A stretch of 64,000 nt of DNA, taken from the NCBI RefSeq assembly GCF_009765875.1, contig NZ_LMUP01000001.1, positions 124,001 through 188,000 on the forward strand. Direction: 5' to 3'. This document shows positions 17,883-26,789 of this stretch, one piece after another; the first letter of the stretch is position 1, and each line of letters starts with the position of its first letter. Both the position numbers and the translations under genes were made by a program. The stretch is from Pedobacter sp. L105. Its GTDB lineage: Bacteria; Bacteroidota; Bacteroidia; Sphingobacteriales; Sphingobacteriaceae. The notes under the pieces were generated by a model. That model did no database searches, was not told the DNA's origin, and saw only the letters and a list, made by a program, of their open reading frames with translations.

Positions 17883-18722
17883 TTATCTTAGTGCCTTTTC
17901 CTTTAGAAATTTTATAAGTGCTGCAGGATGATCTGTCTGCAGGCCTTTTAAGCCGGTGGCCAATGCTTTATTCCAGTCGGCAGGGCCTTCACCCTCACTT
18001 TGGATATCCGGCCAAACCGGCAGGTGATTCCTTTCGGCAAAGATTACCATTTCCGGGTTGTACTGTTGATATGAACCATCCAGTATATCAGGATGATAAT
18101 GTGTGAGGAAGTCCTTCATTCCATCTAAATTATGAACTTCATCAGGTAAACTTAACATCAGCGGCATCGCCGGAGCAACTTTTCGCCAGCCAGTATATTG
18201 TTCCGGGCTATTGATGTATACCAGCACTTGTTTTTGCATTCCATATTTTTCTATCATTTTATAAGCTGCCAGTGGATCTGCTTCCTTAAAATCAAGATAA
18301 ATGTGAATGCGGTTTTTACAAAGTTTTAGGATCTGTTCAAAAGAAGGGATACGATAAGTGGTATGGTCAAGGCTATCCCGGCTTTTAACAGAGAGTTTTT
18401 CAAGCTGTTCAAAAGTAAGATCTTTAATAGCGCCATCACCGTTGGTCATCCGGTTTACAGTTGAATTGTGCATACTGATCAACTGACCGTCTTTGGTGGT
18501 ACGAAGATCTATTTCAACATAATCAGCATCATGATCGATAGCCTCCTGGTAAGCTTTTAAGGTATTCTCCGGGTAGATAACATGATCTCCACGATGCGCG
18601 ATAATAATGAATTTATGCTTTAATGCAGGTGCTGGATTAGGTTTATAACTGCTCCCGAATACCAAAATAAGTGCTGCGGTTACCGGAAACAGTACAAAGG
18701 CAGAAACTGAAAATAAACGCAT
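17883..18722 (-). CDS. glycerophosphodiester phosphodiesterase (GDPD)
   Basis: Hydrolyses glycerophosphodiesters to glycerol-3-phosphate and an alcohol. The 279 residues have an N-terminal signal/anchor (LFSVSAFVLFPVTAALILVF) and a TIM-barrel GDPD domain with the catalytic set IIAHRGDHVIYPENT (general acid-base His, substrate Arg, Glu) and DYVEIDLRTTKDGQLISMHN (metal-binding E and D, second His). Export is predicted, so it acts in the periplasm or is anchored there. It follows directly, with no gap, the gene for an alkaline-phosphatase-superfamily protein, suggesting a two-gene unit for scavenging phosphodiesters. Confidence 0.94.
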   Translation of the reverse strand: MRLFSVSAFVLFPVTAALILVFGSSYKPNPAPALKHKFIIIAHRGDHVIYPENTLKAYQEAIDHDADYVEIDLRTTKDGQLISMHNSTVNRMTNGDGAIKDLTFEQLEKLSVKSRDSLDHTTYRIPSFEQILKLCKNRIHIYLDFKEADPLAAYKMIEKYGMQKQVLVYINSPEQYTGWRKVAPAMPLMLSLPDEVHNLDGMKDFLTHYHPDILDGSYQQYNPEMVIFAERNHLPVWPDIQSEGEGPADWNKALATGLKGLQTDHPAALIKFLKEKALR

Positions 18723-19982
18723 CTATGGTTTTGTTTTTTCTTCCGGTTTAACCCACTTGTTTACCATATTGTATTTGCCTTCAATACTTACTTTGTAAAA
18801 AGCAGAAGGCATATCTTTCACTGAAACCAGTGCATGTTCTGCACCTGCGGGTACTTCTGCCAGTAATTGATAATGATCAGGTTTTCCTTCTTTTATCATA
18901 TTGGTGGAGGCCACATAAATTTTTACTCTTCCTTCTTTATCCATAGCTTTCCAGCTTACATCAATCATGCCCTGAACATAGTTTGCATGAGGTTCGGCTA
19001 CAGATAACGGGCCCATCATAGAAATACCATCAATCTCCCTTTGCCGGTTCACAGGGATGTCAATATGCATGAAATGTGCGATTGTAGGCATAATATCAAC
19101 AATACCCGGATAATAATACTGTTCATAAGTATTTAGTTTAGCGGCATTGGTTACCATCCATGTTGAACGCTGCCTAACTGACTGGCCGCCGTGGTTACGT
19201 CCTGTTTGTTCATTCCTGCCATGATCGGTTGTGATAAATATCAGCCACTCTTCATTAAAATGCTGTTGACGATATTGGATAGCGGCCCATATTTTACCTA
19301 CCTGCCCGTCCATCATTTCTATAGCTTTATAGTATTCAGGGCTATCTCCATGCATATGTCCCATATCGTCTGTATACTCCAGATAAACCCACGACAGATC
19401 CGGAGCATTTTTTCTGATCCCTGCAGCAGCTTCATCTGCAACTTTTTCATCGATGCGATGCATGAAATCGCGCTGTTTATCATGTTTAAAATTAATAGTA
19501 TCCAGCTCGTAACCATCAGCATGCTCATCAACATGCAGTTTATTTGTTGCGGCTAAGCCATCACCTACCAGTTTGGTACGGTTGTCCAGCCAGCTGGAAT
19601 AGACAGCTATCTTTTTATCAGGATACTGATCTTTAAATAATCTGAATAGTGTTGGATAGTTATAATTTGGGTCTTTTATATCATTGTCCCAGACGTTGTG
19701 TTTGTTTACCCATGTACCGGTTAACAGGCTATTGTAACCAACAGCAGAAATGGTTGGAGTTTGTGTATAGGTATCTTCATCTCCGCCAACATGCGCCCTC
19801 AAATAAGTACCCTGTTTAATGATTATATTGATATTTGGCGTATTTAATTTTTCCAATACATCGGCAGGTATACCATCGGCGATAATAAATAGTGCTTTTT
19901 TCGTTTTATTTTGTGCATTAACGATTGAGCTGGCTAATAAAAGCAGGAGCAGCAGTGTACTGGTCTTAAAACAATATTTCAT
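18723..19982 (-). CDS. exported type I phosphodiesterase / alkaline-phosphatase-superfamily enzyme
   Basis: Periplasmic two-metal phosphodiesterase or phosphatase of 419 residues. A signal peptide ([18 protein letters not shown]) precedes the nucleotide-pyrophosphatase core. The first metal-binding Asp is in [16 protein letters not shown], the nucleophilic Thr is in [20 protein letters not shown], and the later metal ligands are in [20 protein letters not shown] (D-H and H). The C-terminal 90 residues are a small beta domain ([24 protein letters not shown]). Substrate class is inferred from the superfamily; with the adjacent GDPD it probably degrades extracellular phosphodiesters. Confidence 0.92.
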   Translation of the reverse strand: MKYCFKTSTLLLLLLLASSIVNAQNKTKKALFIIADGIPADVLEKLNTPNINIIIKQGTYLRAHVGGDEDTYTQTPTISAVGYNSLLTGTWVNKHNVWDNDIKDPNYNYPTLFRLFKDQYPDKKIAVYSSWLDNRTKLVGDGLAATNKLHVDEHADGYELDTINFKHDKQRDFMHRIDEKVADEAAAGIRKNAPDLSWVYLEYTDDMGHMHGDSPEYYKAIEMMDGQVGKIWAAIQYRQQHFNEEWLIFITTDHGRNEQTGRNHGGQSVRQRSTWMVTNAAKLNTYEQYYYPGIVDIMPTIAHFMHIDIPVNRQREIDGISMMGPLSVAEPHANYVQGMIDVSWKAMDKEGRVKIYVASTNMIKEGKPDHYQLLAEVPAGAEHALVSVKDMPSAFYKVSIEGKYNMVNKWVKPEEKTKP

Positions 19983-20126
19983 CTGGATTGGAATAGGTAG
20001 TGCTAAGCTAAGGTCTAAACCATTTATTGGTGTTAAATAACTGTTATCAATTTATCATTAATTTCTGAAAACCTAACTACCAGCTATTGGGTGTTTATGT
20101 ATATTTAGATCATCCAATCAATTGAA

Positions 20127-21212
20127 ATGAGAATCATCATCTGCCTTAGTTTTTTCTTTACACTTTTCATAACCGGCCAATGCCAGGGACAGGACATTTT
20201 CATTAAGAGTAAGGATAGCCACATTCACTATATGGGACGTGTTGATAAACAGGACAATACTGCCCAGTTATCGTGGCCGGGAACAAACTTAACTATCAAT
20301 TTTAAGGGTACAGGGGTTAAAGCCCTGTTAAGAGATGAAAGAGGGGATAATTTTTATACTGTTATCGTTGATGGTCAGGTAACCGGTACCATTCATCTCG
20401 AGAAAGAGAAAAAATCTTATCATCTTGCTTCAGGACTTTCTGCGGGTGAACATCATTTGCAATTGTTTAAACGTACAGAATGGGACAAAGGGAAGACCTG
20501 GTTTTATGGATTTCAGCTGGCACAGGGATCGGTTCTTTTACCTGCACCTATAGAAAAAAAGCATAAAATAGAGTTTTTTGGCAACTCTATCACTTGCGGA
20601 TATGCAGTGGAAGACAGCTCTGGTAAAGACCGTGGCACCGCCCCTTATGAAAATAATTATATCAGTTATGCAGCCATCACAGCCAGACACTTTGATGCCG
20701 AATATTATTGTATTGCCAAAAGTGGAATCGGCGTAATGGTCAGCTGGTTTCCGCTGATCATGCCGGAAATGTATAACCGGCTGGATGCCACAGATGAACA
20801 TAGCAGATGGAATTTTAAAAATTATACGCCTGATGTAGTGGTGATCAATCTTTTCCAGAATGACTCGTGGATTGTTAAAATTCCCGACAATGAGCAGTTT
20901 AAAGCCCGTTTTGGAACAGCCGCCCCAAAACCTGCTTTTATTATCAAAGCTTACCAGAACATGGTGGTGAAGATCAGAAGTGCCTATCCAAAAGCAGAAA
21001 TTATTTGCGCACTCGGTAGTATGGACGCTACGGCATTGGGGGCACCCTGGATGGGATATATTGAGCAGGCCGTTAAAAATATAGGTGACGATAAAATCCA
21101 TACCCTTTGTTTCCCTTACAAAAACAGGCCGGGCCATCCAAATGTAAAAGAACAGCAGGATATGGCTGATCTGCTAATTCCTTATATTGAAAAACTAACC
21201 GGCTGGAACTAA
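20127..21212 (+). CDS. exported SGNH/GDSL hydrolase, carbohydrate esterase family 2-like
   Basis: Predicted periplasmic or surface esterase of 361 residues that removes acyl groups from polysaccharide. After a signal peptide (about 1-22, ending QCQGQ) comes an N-terminal jelly-roll (about 30-145, with NLTINFKGTGVKALLRDERG), as in CE2 enzymes, then the SGNH domain. Block I is IEFFGNSITCGYAVED (nucleophile Ser in GNSIT), block III is VVVINLFQNDSW, and the C-terminal catalytic His is in GHPNVKEQQDMADLL. It has its own upstream region, divergent from the phosphodiesterase gene. The substrate is inferred from the CE2 layout. Confidence 0.92.
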   Translation: MRIIICLSFFFTLFITGQCQGQDIFIKSKDSHIHYMGRVDKQDNTAQLSWPGTNLTINFKGTGVKALLRDERGDNFYTVIVDGQVTGTIHLEKEKKSYHLASGLSAGEHHLQLFKRTEWDKGKTWFYGFQLAQGSVLLPAPIEKKHKIEFFGNSITCGYAVEDSSGKDRGTAPYENNYISYAAITARHFDAEYYCIAKSGIGVMVSWFPLIMPEMYNRLDATDEHSRWNFKNYTPDVVVINLFQNDSWIVKIPDNEQFKARFGTAAPKPAFIIKAYQNMVVKIRSAYPKAEIICALGSMDATALGAPWMGYIEQAVKNIGDDKIHTLCFPYKNRPGHPNVKEQQDMADLLIPYIEKLTGWN

Positions 21213-21225
21213 AATCGACATATGA

Positions 21226-22131
21226 TTAAATAGCTGGCTGATCATTGGGCTTTCTGAAAAATGCTGTATAGCGATCTATAAACCAGTCGGCCGCCAAATT
21301 CTGCTGCGATCGATGTGCCAGTATCACTTCTGTAGACACAGGTATACTGACAAGGTCGATATATTTCAATTTCAAATCCGGAAAGTGATCTCTAACAGTT
21401 TGTGGTAAGATGGAAACACCCGCACCATTTTCTACCAGTCTTAAAATAGAATGCACATTATTTGCTTCATGTGTAATCTCAGGGACAAATCCCAGCCGCT
21501 GGCAGATCTCAATTAGTTTCTCATAATATACAGGTGCATATTCCCGGTTAAAAAAGATAAATGGTTGTTTTGACAGATAATTACTCAAATCTTTCAACTC
21601 AATCGAAGGATCTTCACCATCGGGAATAACCAGTAGAAATGGATCATGAAATAAAGTGATCATTTCCAGTTTCTCTGAATTAATAGGCGCTCTCATAATG
21701 CCTATATCCAGTTTTCCTTCTTCCAGCGCTTTTACTTGTTTTACGGTAGGGGTTTCAAAAAGTTTAACCGACAAAAAGGGAAAGACCTCACGCATTTCTT
21801 TGAGGGTATCCATCAAATGTACATGATAGGTAGAGCTGATATAGCCAATCCTCAATTCACCACTCAGGTTTTCGTGCAGCTGCCTGACCAGCTGTTTGCT
21901 TTCATTCAAATGGGAAAATAATTCATCTACCCGCTTTTTGAAATACAACCCGGCAGGGGTAAGGGATACACGTTTATTGTTGCGTTCAAATAACTTTGCC
22001 CCCAGTTCCTCTTCCAGTTCACGGATCTGTCTGCTTAATGGTGGTTGTGAAATAAAAAGCTTTAAAGCTGCATTTCTAAAATGCAGTTCCTCAGCTACGG
22101 TCTTAAAATAAAGCAAGTGTCTTAATTCCAT
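21226..22131 (-). CDS. LysR-family transcriptional regulator
   Basis: 301-residue LTTR. The N-terminal winged helix-turn-helix is complete (MELRHLLYFKTVAEELHFRN, SQPPLSRQIRELEEELGAKL, LTPAG), followed by a linker helix and a periplasmic-binding-like effector domain (about 90-295, with GELRIGYISSTYHVHLMDTL). The overall pattern is like BenM/CatM-type regulators of aromatic compound use, though the effector is unknown. It is divergent from the methyltransferase gene with a dyad in the shared intergenic region, so it probably controls itself and that gene. Confidence 0.95.
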   Translation of the reverse strand: MELRHLLYFKTVAEELHFRNAALKLFISQPPLSRQIRELEEELGAKLFERNNKRVSLTPAGLYFKKRVDELFSHLNESKQLVRQLHENLSGELRIGYISSTYHVHLMDTLKEMREVFPFLSVKLFETPTVKQVKALEEGKLDIGIMRAPINSEKLEMITLFHDPFLLVIPDGEDPSIELKDLSNYLSKQPFIFFNREYAPVYYEKLIEICQRLGFVPEITHEANNVHSILRLVENGAGVSILPQTVRDHFPDLKLKYIDLVSIPVSTEVILAHRSQQNLAADWFIDRYTAFFRKPNDQPAI

Positions 22132-22144
22132 GATACTTTACAGC

Positions 22145-22159
22145 TATCAATAATTGATA
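22145..22159. promoter_or_regulatory. dyad, candidate LysR operator
   Basis: TATCAATAATTGATA has perfect 6-base arms around a 3-base centre, 14 bases upstream of the lysR start and in the divergent promoter region, where LTTRs bind. Assignment rests on position and symmetry. Confidence 0.5.
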
Positions 22160-22192
22160 AAATTGGTATTTTTCAAATATCATGATTATCTA

Positions 22193-22200
22193 TAGCTTTG
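22193..22200 (+). promoter_or_regulatory. Bacteroidota -7 promoter element (TAGCTTTG)
   Basis: TAGCTTTG matches the Bacteroidota -7 consensus TAnnTTTG. It would start transcription near 22207, after the first possible ATG (22182) but before the one at 22221, so it helps decide the methyltransferase start. A clear -33 element at ideal spacing is not seen. Confidence 0.5.
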
Positions 22201-22220
22201 AAATAATAAATATGTTATTT

Positions 22221-22946
22221 ATGGAAAAGAAAGATCTCAGGAGAAAATCTACGTTAGAAGAAATACGGCAGCGTTTTGATAAAGATGTTGAACGTTTTTC
22301 AAATTTGGATACAGGACAGCAAACAACTATTGATGCGCCATTGACTTTGGAGCTGACTACCAGCGCGGCTTTTTGCGTAAAACCGGATGCCGTTAACCTG
22401 CTGGATATCGGCTGCGGCGCGGGGAACTATACGTTGAAAATGCTGGAAAAAGTGCCTAACCTCAATTGTACGCTAATTGATTTGAGTTTGCCAATGCTGG
22501 AAAAAGCAAAAGAACGCGTTTCTGCGGTTACTACTGGGAAAGTGGAAACTATACAAATGGATATTCTGCAGGCTGACCTGCCGGAAAACCAGTATGATAT
22601 TGTGCTTGCTGCTGCCGTTTTGCATCATTTAAGAGAGGATCAGGATTGGGAAACAGTATTTCACAAAATATACCGGTCATTAAAACCAGGGGGCAGTTTC
22701 TGGATATCGGATTTGATCAGTCATCAGCCAGAAGCACTGGACCAGCTTTTTACAGAACGGTATGGACACTATCTGGAAGGGTTGGGAGGAGTGGAGTACC
22801 GGCAACATGTATTAACTTATATTGAAGCTGAAGATTCGCCCCGCTCTGTAACTTATCAGCTGGAACTGATGAAAAAAGCAGGTTTCCGATATACCGATGT
22901 TTTACATAAAAATGCCTGTTTTGCGGCTTTTGGAGGAATTAAGTAA
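22221..22946 (+). CDS. class I SAM-dependent methyltransferase
   Basis: Cytosolic methyltransferase of 241 residues from the chosen start. The Rossmann-like fold is clear: motif I VNLLDIGCGAGNYTLKMLEK, the acidic residue after beta-2 (CTLIDLSLPMLEKAKER), post-II IQMDILQADLPENQYDIVLA and motif III LKPGGSFWISDLI. It resembles UbiE/TrmA-neighbour-like small-molecule methyltransferases; the acceptor is unknown. Start: the frame opens at 22182, but a -7 promoter element at 22193-22200 makes the ATG at 22221 (MEKKDLRRKS) more likely. It is probably a target of the divergent LysR regulator. Confidence 0.9.
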   Translation: MEKKDLRRKSTLEEIRQRFDKDVERFSNLDTGQQTTIDAPLTLELTTSAAFCVKPDAVNLLDIGCGAGNYTLKMLEKVPNLNCTLIDLSLPMLEKAKERVSAVTTGKVETIQMDILQADLPENQYDIVLAAAVLHHLREDQDWETVFHKIYRSLKPGGSFWISDLISHQPEALDQLFTERYGHYLEGLGGVEYRQHVLTYIEAEDSPRSVTYQLELMKKAGFRYTDVLHKNACFAAFGGIK

Positions 22947-22994
22947 GACTCAATGATTTATTGATCCGGGTGAAACAGTATTTGCTGTCAATTG

Positions 22995-23029
22995 TTTAAG
23001 GGGAAATGTGGATTGAATTTCCCCTTAAA
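22995..23029 (+). terminator. perfect 13-base inverted repeat (terminator or leader hairpin)
   Basis: TTTAAGGGGAAAT (22995-23007) and ATTTCCCCTTAAA (23017-23029) flank a 9-base loop. It lies 48 bases after the methyltransferase stop and ends 10 bases before the next start (23040). It may end the upstream transcript, or fold in the leader of the DUF3175 gene and hide its ribosome site. Confidence 0.7.
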
Positions 23030-23039
23030 ATCGAGAAAT

Positions 23040-23360
23040 ATGGCAACAAATTCATTAAAAGGCAAATCAGTGGGCACTGCTAAAAAAAAGTGGTCTGCTG
23101 AGGTTACGGAGCATAGTGATGCACTGGATCTGAAAGAAAATGTTTTTGAATCTAAAGACCCCAAAAAGATTGCTGAATCTTTAAAAGAATCAGCAGAGAA
23201 AAGTACGAGGAAAAAATCCTCACCTTTCCGTTCTGCCATGTCCATGCTTACTTTTTATGTGAACAGGGCGGGGAAAAACCTGGATGCCGATCAAAAGAAA
23301 GTACTGGAAGAAGCAAAAGATAAATTGCGTGAAGCTTTTGGCCGCGCGCCTAAAGCTTAA
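23040..23360 (+). CDS. DUF3175 domain protein
   Basis: Small basic protein of 106 residues. The sequence KKWSAEVTEHSDALDLKENV, then DPKKIAESLKESAEKSTRKK, and SAMSMLTFYVNRAGKNLDAD is the DUF3175 pattern, a single domain of unknown function found alone in many soil bacteria. The frame opens at 22992, but those 16 residues are encoded by the inverted repeat and are not domain-like, so the ATG at 23040 (MATNSLKGKS) is used. It overlaps the stop of the minus-strand MocR gene by four bases. Rich in K, R, E; soluble, no signal peptide. Confidence 0.85.
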   Translation: MATNSLKGKSVGTAKKKWSAEVTEHSDALDLKENVFESKDPKKIAESLKESAEKSTRKKSSPFRSAMSMLTFYVNRAGKNLDADQKKVLEEAKDKLREAFGRAPKA

Positions 23361-24832
23361 GAAGAGGGAATTGTTTTGATCAGCTTTGCAAGTATTTCTA
23401 TTGCCTTTTCCAGTTCATTGGTACTGGAAGAGGCAAAACCAAGTCGTGTTGCGTTCAATAATTTGTCGCTCTTTTGATGCAGCAATCCATTAGAAAAATA
23501 AAGGTCCTTTTTTAATGCCCTTTGGGCAAGGTCGGGCAGGTTGATTTTAGGATCAAACCTTGTCCACACGGCCATTCCGCCATCGGGTATTTCAAAATCG
23601 ACGCTATTGCCCAGCTGATCTTTTAACAAGTTGCAGCATACGTCCCGTCGTTGACGGTATACCCGTAAAGATTTCCGCAGGTGCCGCTGGATAACCCCGT
23701 TCTGCAGTAGTTCTGCGATAGCGTTTTCAAGCATGATATCGCCCTGTCGGTCGATGATCCTACGTAATCTGGTCAGGTTCTGTATTACATTTGCTGAAGC
23801 TACCAGATAGCCTACCCTAAATGCCGGTGAGATAGTTTTGGTGAAAGAGCCGCAGTACAAGACCATGCCAGCAGGGTCGGCACTGGCCAATGGTAAAAGA
23901 GGTTTGTTCTGATAATGAAAATCATAGTCATAATCATCTTCGAAAATGATGAAGCCATATTTTTCAGCCAGCCGGAGCAGATGAATGCGGCGATCTGCCC
24001 TAAGGGCTACCGTAGTAGGGTAATGATGATGAGAAGTGACATAGACTAATCTTATAGCCTGTTTGAGGCAAATTTTTTCCAGTTCATCCACTTGGATGCC
24101 ATATTCATCTACAGGAATACGGCTGATGATGGCTCCTGCCTGGACGAAATTTGTGTCTGCTCCTCTCCAGCTTGTTTCCCCTGTTACTACATGATCCCCG
24201 GTTTTGAGCAATCCTGTGCAGGTAAGGTATAAACCCATGACTGTACCACGGGTGATCAGGATGTTCTCTGATGTGATCTTTAGTCCTCTCGTTTCACTCA
24301 GATACGCGGCCAGTTCTTCTCTTAACCAGGAAGATCCCTGCGGATCATGATAACCTAATTTCACATAAGAATTTCCTGTCAGCAGTTGCGATCGGTAAGC
24401 TCTGGTTAATTCTGCTAAGGGGGCTAGCCGTGCATCGGGGAAACCATCATCAAGGTGAAAACCATCATTCAATTTGATCACTTCCAGGTTAAGGTGTGGT
24501 GCCGTTTCTATCGTAAAACCGGCAGTTTTCGACACGTTTGATGGGTTCTTCAGTAGATTCTGAGCTTTGATCTCGGGCAGGTGTTTAGCGACAAAAGTTC
24601 CACTTCCGGAATGGCTTTCCAGCCAGCCTTGTGCCAATAGTTCATCATAAGCCCTGATCACTGTTTTTCGGTGAAGGCTCAGGTGTTCTGCCAGCTTCCT
24701 TGTGCTTGGCAGCTGATGACCTGCCTGCAAAGTTCCGTTTTTAATCAGTTCCATTAATTTACCCGCCATTTGTAAATACACTGGCTCACTGTCAGATTTA
24801 TCGATAGAAAGTAAAGAGGCTAATAGCTGCAT
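23357..24832 (-). CDS. MocR/PdxR-type regulator (GntR helix-turn-helix fused to aminotransferase)
   Basis: Transcription factor of 491 residues made of a GntR-type winged helix (about 10-80: LYLQMAGKLMELIKNGTLQA, LPSTRKLAEHLSLHRKTVI) and a fold-type I aminotransferase domain (about 110-480) that binds PLP as an effector. The PLP-binding lysine is expected in YCGSFTKTISPAFRVGYLV. MocR members with this layout (PdxR, GabR, TauR) sense PLP or amine substrates. It is divergent from a PNPOx-family FMN protein gene, a frequent pairing, and repeats in the intergenic region suit its sites. Confidence 0.95.
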   Translation of the reverse strand: MQLLASLLSIDKSDSEPVYLQMAGKLMELIKNGTLQAGHQLPSTRKLAEHLSLHRKTVIRAYDELLAQGWLESHSGSGTFVAKHLPEIKAQNLLKNPSNVSKTAGFTIETAPHLNLEVIKLNDGFHLDDGFPDARLAPLAELTRAYRSQLLTGNSYVKLGYHDPQGSSWLREELAAYLSETRGLKITSENILITRGTVMGLYLTCTGLLKTGDHVVTGETSWRGADTNFVQAGAIISRIPVDEYGIQVDELEKICLKQAIRLVYVTSHHHYPTTVALRADRRIHLLRLAEKYGFIIFEDDYDYDFHYQNKPLLPLASADPAGMVLYCGSFTKTISPAFRVGYLVASANVIQNLTRLRRIIDRQGDIMLENAIAELLQNGVIQRHLRKSLRVYRQRRDVCCNLLKDQLGNSVDFEIPDGGMAVWTRFDPKINLPDLAQRALKKDLYFSNGLLHQKSDKLLNATRLGFASSSTNELEKAIEILAKLIKTIPSS

Positions 24833-24836
24833 TTAT

Positions 24837-24883
24837 ATTGGACTACTGGTTTTATATAAATTGGATGATTATAGTGATCCAAT
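24837..24883. promoter_or_regulatory. candidate MocR operator: two direct ATTGGA copies plus an inverted copy
   Basis: ATTGGAC (24837-24843), ATTGGAT (24860-24866) and ATCCAAT (24877-24883) are evenly placed in the divergent promoter. The direct pair is 23 bases apart, about two helix turns, as is usual for MocR sites that bind the dimer in two half-sites. Confidence 0.5.
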
Positions 24884-24913
24884 AAAGATACAAATTTGTA
24901 AAAAAGAAATGCT

Positions 24914-25546
24914 ATGAAAACATCTTCGCCATTGATTCCAAGTCGTGCTGCTCAACGTGCACATTTGGATGCTGAAACTATTTATCCAATCCTGGATGAA
25001 GCTATTGTTTGCACTGTTAGTTTTGTAGCAGACAACAAGCCTTTTTCTATTCCTACTTCCTTTGTCCGTTATGAAAACAAGCTGTATATCCATGGATCGG
25101 TGGGCAGTCATTTTATCCGTGAACTGGAAAAAGGTATTCCTGTTTGTATCACTGTAATGCTGATCGATGCCCTGGTTATTGCCAAATCGGCATTTTCCCA
25201 TTCTGTTAACTACCGTTCTGTAGTGTTGTTTGCTACAGCTGAAAAGATTGAGGGGCAGGAAGAAAAGATGAAAGCATTTGAATGGCTTACCAATAAGATT
25301 GTGCCTGAAAGCTGGGATTATCTTCGTCCCGTTACCTTGAGTGAAATTAAAAAAACTACTGTGCTGGCTTTTAAGATAGAAGAAGCATCGGCAAAGGTGC
25401 GCACGGGAATGCCTAATGATGGGCCAGAAGATAAGGTATTACCTATCTGGTCTGGCATTATTCCCATACAAATAAAAAATATGGCACCCATAGCAGATGA
25501 GGTAAGCCATGATATTCCGCTTCCTAAGCACCTGGGTGGGTTGTAA
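24914..25546 (+). CDS. pyridoxamine-5'-phosphate-oxidase-family FMN-binding protein
   Basis: A 210-residue split-barrel flavoprotein of the COG3467 type. The core strands are TVSFVADNKPFSIPTSFVRY and KLYIHGSVGSHFIRELEKGI, followed by PVCITVMLIDALVIAKSAFS and NYRSVVLFATAEKIEG. These are the family's FMN-phosphate and ring contacts in outline. It is not the canonical PdxH, so the substrate is uncertain; in vitamin B6 terms it may handle a side reaction or protect flavins. Divergent from the MocR regulator, its probable controller. Confidence 0.92.
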   Translation: MKTSSPLIPSRAAQRAHLDAETIYPILDEAIVCTVSFVADNKPFSIPTSFVRYENKLYIHGSVGSHFIRELEKGIPVCITVMLIDALVIAKSAFSHSVNYRSVVLFATAEKIEGQEEKMKAFEWLTNKIVPESWDYLRPVTLSEIKKTTVLAFKIEEASAKVRTGMPNDGPEDKVLPIWSGIIPIQIKNMAPIADEVSHDIPLPKHLGGL

Positions 25547-25572
25547 ATTAATAAAGAATAGGTAGATGATGA

Positions 25573-26073
25573 TTACAGTTTTTTCTCATAAAGGTTATTT
25601 AGTGCATGTGGCATCTGTTTCTGACCTGTTTTGATAAATCCCTGTTGTTCATAATAAGAACATAACCATCTGTTGTCTGCATTGCAATCCAGCCTTAATA
25701 AGTTGATACCGCTTTTCAGCAGGTTATCCTCTACCTGGAGAATGATCTTTTTTCCTAAATCCTGGCCGGAAAATTCTTTAGTTACTACTAATGAATGTAT
25801 ATAAGCAGCCTGCTCGGTTTGTTCGCCCCAGTATAAGATATCTTTATCTGATAGCCTGAACATACCTGCCGTTCTGCCTTCTTCATCATAAACGATTTGA
25901 AATTCATCGTGTTCAAATCCATCTTTTACCCATTGAATTTGTTTTTCCGTAGGGTCTAACCAAATGTTCCATTGAGTTAGACCCTTATCACGGATTTTTT
26001 TTGCGGCATATTGAAGAAGGGATAAAGCCAGATCAATATCGGCAGCGGAAGCTTGCTTAAATACTAATTTCAT
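25573..26073 (-). CDS. GNAT-family N-acetyltransferase
   Basis: 166-residue acetyl-CoA-dependent acyltransferase. Motif A, which binds acetyl-CoA pyrophosphate, is visible as AYIHSLVVTKEFSGQDLGKK with the Q/RxxGxG/A-like loop DLGKKI; the preceding strands (QIVYDEEGRTAGMFRLSDKD) and the end helix (CSYYEQQGFIKTG) complete the GNAT fold. The frame opens at 26094 with a basic leader; the ATG at 26073 (MKLVFKQAS) starts the domain cleanly. Substrate unknown. Convergent with the FMN-binding protein gene. Confidence 0.9.
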   Translation of the reverse strand: MKLVFKQASAADIDLALSLLQYAAKKIRDKGLTQWNIWLDPTEKQIQWVKDGFEHDEFQIVYDEEGRTAGMFRLSDKDILYWGEQTEQAAYIHSLVVTKEFSGQDLGKKIILQVEDNLLKSGINLLRLDCNADNRWLCSYYEQQGFIKTGQKQMPHALNNLYEKKL

Positions 26074-26141
26074 AAATCTAAAACGTTTAGTCAAAAGTAT
26101 GAAATTGATCGTTTAATGCAATCTTTCGCCAGCGCATTCAA

Positions 26142-26789
26142 TTACTTTAATACTGAGCCAAGACCCAGATACTCGCTGTTAGAAGAGCTTTTTCCATCAG
26201 GAGAGACAAAAAATAACCATGCATGCATGATATCTCCTTCTTTATGATGAAGTCCCGTATTAATGATCTGCTTTAACTGATCTCTTGTTATACCTACAGG
26301 CCAGCATATGGTCTTTTCTTTGGTGCTGTTATAGATCACAACATAAGAAGTGTCTTTGGCTACCAATTTAATTGAAACTGTTTCGGGTATTTCCCAGCTG
26401 ATTTCGATCATGCCTCCTTCTTTCATGGTGAGGGTGCCAGACCAGACGGGTTCCAGTTTGCCTTTGCTAATAATAATTTTGCGATAATTAATTTCAAAAT
26501 CTGGAGACTCTCCCGTAACTGCATGTTTTAGGTTATGCTTTACCGCCTGGTTAAATGCGGAAAGTTTGCTTTTCTGATTTTTAAATCCTGTGTTGATCAT
26601 ATCTGTAAAGCGGGATAAAAAGTCTGTTATTAACGGCAATCTGAAATTTTGCGGCGTAATTTTCAGTGTCGATTTTTTACGTTTTCCAGGCTTGCTTCTT
26701 ATTACATTTTTACCACCTGTTTTAGTCCCCACTATCAGTCCAACCGATCCGGAGAAGCCACCTAACGGCCCGGGATCAAATGTTGCCAT
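26142..26789 (-). CDS. DUF6266 family protein
   Basis: A 215-residue protein with the DUF6266 N-terminus GGFSGSVGLIVGTKTGGKNV and a following IRSKPGKRKKSTLKITPQNF segment, where the family usually has an R-rich start and a helical repeat. The C-terminal half is a beta-rich domain (SIKLVAKDTSYVVIYNST; HAWLFFVSPDGKSSSNSEYL) like fibronectin-type or phage-like structural domains. Function is unknown; copies occur in multicopy groups in Pedobacter relatives. Its start overlaps the neighbour's stop by 14 bases, so they are translated together. Confidence 0.8.
   Translation of the reverse strand: MATFDPGPLGGFSGSVGLIVGTKTGGKNVIRSKPGKRKKSTLKITPQNFRLPLITDFLSRFTDMINTGFKNQKSKLSAFNQAVKHNLKHAVTGESPDFEINYRKIIISKGKLEPVWSGTLTMKEGGMIEISWEIPETVSIKLVAKDTSYVVIYNSTKEKTICWPVGITRDQLKQIINTGLHHKEGDIMHAWLFFVSPDGKSSSNSEYLGLGSVLK

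Noticed and set aside
20538..21137. 199-codon minus-strand frame
   Set aside because: Antisense to the SGNH esterase, with Cys/His-rich low-information sequence and no start context.
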